A model generated the notes under the pieces. The model saw only the letters and a program-made list of their open reading frames with translations, was not told the DNA's origin and ran no database searches. A stretch of 8,053 nucleotides of DNA, from positions 1 through 8,053 of the forward strand of contig JAGHBR010000086.1 in the NCBI GenBank assembly GCA_021160885.1, given 5' to 3'. This document shows positions 6,713 to 8,053 of the stretch, in pieces (positions within the stretch are counted from its first letter, which is position 1; each line of letters begins with the position of its first letter). This DNA is from Caldisericaceae bacterium (GTDB lineage Bacteria; Calditrichota; Calditrichia; Calditrichales; Calditrichaceae). The position numbers were made by a program, and so were the translations under genes.

Positions 6713-7318
6713 TTATTTGATTAATTTTTTAACATATTCAAAAATATTATTCTCTAAAATCTTTATGTCGTTGCCTTTTTTGAATAAAAAATGATATGTC
6801 AACACTCCGCTTAAAATACTATGGATTAAAACAGCTAAAAATTCGGTTTGAGATTCGTTAAGGGAACTTTCCTGAAAGAGATTGGAGATGGATTCGATAT
6901 GTTTACGAAATTTATGTTTAAGAAGACTTTTATAATCTGTTCCTGAATTATCTTCCAATTTAAATTGCTCTGAATGTACAATCTTAAATAATTGATTATT
7001 TTTGATAAAAAAATCAAGATAAATATGAATGAGTGATTTTAGTTTTGACTCAAGCGTGATCTCTCTCTTAATATTGTTGATTAGATTTTTTTGAAATAAT
7101 TCTAACTTGTAATCAATAACAGACAAAAAAATTTGCTCTTTACTTTTAAAGTGGTTATACAAAGTTGCTTTGCTGTATTCGGCCTTAAGAGCTATTTGAT
7201 CCATGGTTGTTGATTCATAACCGTTTTTAAAAAATAATTTTTCGGCTGCTTTTACCATATTAAGTTCCTGAACAATTTTTTCCCGCTCTTTTCGAATAAT
7301 TTTTTTGCTCATCTTCAT
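6713..7318 (-). CDS. TetR-family transcriptional regulator (second of two)
   Basis: This 201-residue protein has an N-terminal TetR-type DNA-binding domain: a helix with AAEKLFFKNGYESTTMDQIA (24-43) leads into the helix-turn-helix, whose recognition part is EYSKATLYNHFKSKEQIF (47-64). The remaining helical C-terminal domain (about 75-201) would form the dimer interface and ligand pocket; it is rich in Leu, Phe, Lys and Asn and does not reveal a ligand. The first ATG (7316-7318) is preferred to one two codons later because AAGG lies at a suitable distance upstream. It ends 13 bases before the channel gene, so it is probably co-transcribed and represses its own operon. The gene is visibly AT-richer than the pump gene, as is often seen for regulators or recently acquired DNA; this alone does not prove transfer. 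Confidence 0.93.
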   Translation of the reverse strand: MKMSKKIIRKEREKIVQELNMVKAAEKLFFKNGYESTTMDQIALKAEYSKATLYNHFKSKEQIFLSVIDYKLELFQKNLINNIKREITLESKLKSLIHIYLDFFIKNNQLFKIVHSEQFKLEDNSGTDYKSLLKHKFRKHIESISNLFQESSLNESQTEFLAVLIHSILSGVLTYHFLFKKGNDIKILENNIFEYVKKLIK

Positions 7319-7327
7319 TTTTACCTT

Positions 7328-7375
7328 AAATAATTAAACGTAATCACAGCTATTATTTCAGCCCTTTAATTATTT
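7328..7375. repeat. 11-bp perfect inverted repeat in front of the second TetR gene
   Basis: AAATAATTAAA at 7328-7338 is the exact inverse complement of TTTAATTATTT at 7365-7375, with 26 bases between. The right arm covers the stop of the first TetR gene, and the left arm lies just before the ribosome-binding region of the second. It could be an operator for a second promoter or a weak transcript hairpin. All 11 positions are A or T, so chance is a serious alternative. Confidence 0.35.
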
Positions 7376-7987
7376 TGATATCCCATTGATTATTATTTGT
7401 GCTGTAAATAAAATTTCTTCTTCAATGGATGAATAGTCTATCTGAGAAATAACAATATTTTTATTTTTGTGGAACTCCCTGAATTTAACAGCTTCCGCAA
7501 ATGTTAATAAACTTTTTGCCACTTTTTTCGGATCACATTCAATGAAAATACCCTGTTCAATACCTTCATTAATTACCTGCGCTAATAAGTCAATTTCTTT
7601 TTCAAAGCATTCCTGATACATTTCTGAAACAATACTGGTTGCCTCTAAAAAGGCCTGAATGCTTACTTGATGTAAATTCATGAGTTGCATAAATTCTTTT
7701 GCTCTGAATTGCAAAAAACGAAGTATTTTTTCCTGAGGGGTTTTTAAAGATTCGATCTCTTTTTGAAGCGCATTCAAAAATTGTTCGCTCTCATAATTAA
7801 CCACATCTTTAAGAATATCTTCTTTACTCTTATAATAATAATAAAGAGATCCTTTTTTCATGCCCATGGCCTGAGCGATGTCATCCATGGTTGATTTAAA
7901 ATATCCGTAACGGGCAAATATTTTTTGTGATGCTTTTAAAATTTGAATTTTTTTACTATCCCATACGGTTTGAATTTTTTTTTGCAT
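7370..7987 (-). CDS. TetR-family transcriptional regulator (first of two)
   Basis: This 205-residue protein has a classic TetR DNA-binding domain: ILKASQKIFARYGYFKSTMD (16-35), then helix-turn-helix residues DDIAQAMGMKKGSLYYYYKS (35-54) and EDILKDVV (56-63). The C-terminal helical domain includes QAFLEATSIVSEMYQECFEK (111-130) and GIEQGIFIECDPKKVAKSLL (147-166), typical of TetR ligand and dimer regions. The ATG (7985-7987) is preceded by GGAAGGT at normal spacing. A near-perfect 16-bp inverted repeat lies 14 bases further upstream, as expected for an autoregulated repressor. It is followed after 51 bases by a second, only distantly similar TetR gene and then the efflux genes, so it is probably the lead gene and a local repressor of the operon. 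The inducer cannot be read from the sequence. Confidence 0.94.
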   Translation of the reverse strand: MQKKIQTVWDSKKIQILKASQKIFARYGYFKSTMDDIAQAMGMKKGSLYYYYKSKEDILKDVVNYESEQFLNALQKEIESLKTPQEKILRFLQFRAKEFMQLMNLHQVSIQAFLEATSIVSEMYQECFEKEIDLLAQVINEGIEQGIFIECDPKKVAKSLLTFAEAVKFREFHKNKNIVISQIDYSSIEEEILFTAQIIINGISK

Positions 7988-8001
7988 TTTAATACCTTCC
8001 G

Positions 8002-8044
8002 TTCTTATATTCTAACAGTTGTGTTTTATGTTCGAATATAAGAA
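8002..8044. promoter_or_regulatory. Candidate TetR operator: 16-bp inverted repeat
   Basis: TTCTTATATTCTAACA (8002-8017) is the inverse complement of TGTTCGAATATAAGAA (8029-8044) except for one position, with an 11-base spacer (8018-8028). The inner-to-outer 11 bases of each arm (8002-8012 and 8034-8044) match perfectly. It lies 14 bases upstream of the first TetR start, within the expected promoter region, so a bound repressor would block transcription of the operon. A further TGTTAGAA at 8045-8052 repeats the arm's first eight bases. No -10/-35 pair could be assigned with confidence. A divergent gene beyond the window could share this site. Confidence 0.7.
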
Positions 8045-8053
8045 TGTTAGAAA

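Noticed and set aside
6835..7017. 60-residue minus-strand frame inside the second TetR gene
   Set aside because: It is out of frame within a complete TetR gene and shows no domain or start signal.

Overview
The window is a stretch of AT-rich bacterial DNA in which every supported gene lies on the minus strand, so transcription runs from base 8053 down to base 1. The core is a complete tripartite RND efflux operon of a Gram-negative (two-membrane) bacterium: two TetR-type repressors in tandem (7370-7987 and 6713-7318), a TolC-type outer-membrane channel (5356-6699), a lipoprotein membrane-fusion (periplasmic adaptor) protein (4267-5322), an AcrB-like HAE-type RND pump (1147-4251), a small PII-like protein (780-1073), and the first 187 codons of an unrecognised membrane protein that runs off the left edge (1-561). 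Protein styles (TolC with an FSQ-type signal end, short-hairpin lipoprotein adaptor) resemble the Bacteroidota/Ignavibacteriota/Calditrichota group. The strong Shine-Dalgarno sequences (GGAGG, AGGAGA) argue against typical Bacteroidota and make Ignavibacteriota- or Calditrichota-like hosts more plausible. That placement is inference.

Layout: gaps between the efflux genes are short (51, 13, 33 and 15 bases), so the two regulators, channel, adaptor and pump are probably one transcript. A 9-bp inverted repeat followed by a short T run (1105-1136, minus strand) sits between the pump and the PII-like gene and probably acts as a leaky terminator or a transcript-stability hairpin. Upstream of the first regulator, at the right edge, is a near-perfect 16-bp inverted repeat (8002-8017 / 8029-8044, one mismatch, 11-bp spacer), the best candidate for the TetR operator controlling the whole unit. 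A second, all-A/T 11-bp perfect inverted repeat (7328-7338 / 7365-7375) flanks the gap in front of the second regulator.

How the parts should work together: drug or metabolite binding to one or both TetR proteins would release the operator and permit expression of an inner-membrane proton-driven pump, its adaptor and its outer-membrane exit duct. The PII-like protein could sense a small molecule or metal and tune the pump; genes of this kind are known beside RND pumps, mostly the heavy-metal type, whereas this pump has the two transmembrane-4 aspartates of the drug (HAE) type.

The left end (bases 1-779) is different in character. The 218-base gap 562-779 contains a strong hairpin (599-633) that pairs fully only in the minus-strand transcript, a CCTCCT stretch able to pair with the downstream ribosome-binding site, and a short frame overlapping the membrane gene's start. 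The membrane gene carries conspicuous EEISWGQR and NRQHETNIHN motifs. This corner and the operator are the least explained parts of the window. No rRNA, tRNA, CRISPR, transposon or integration feature is visible.
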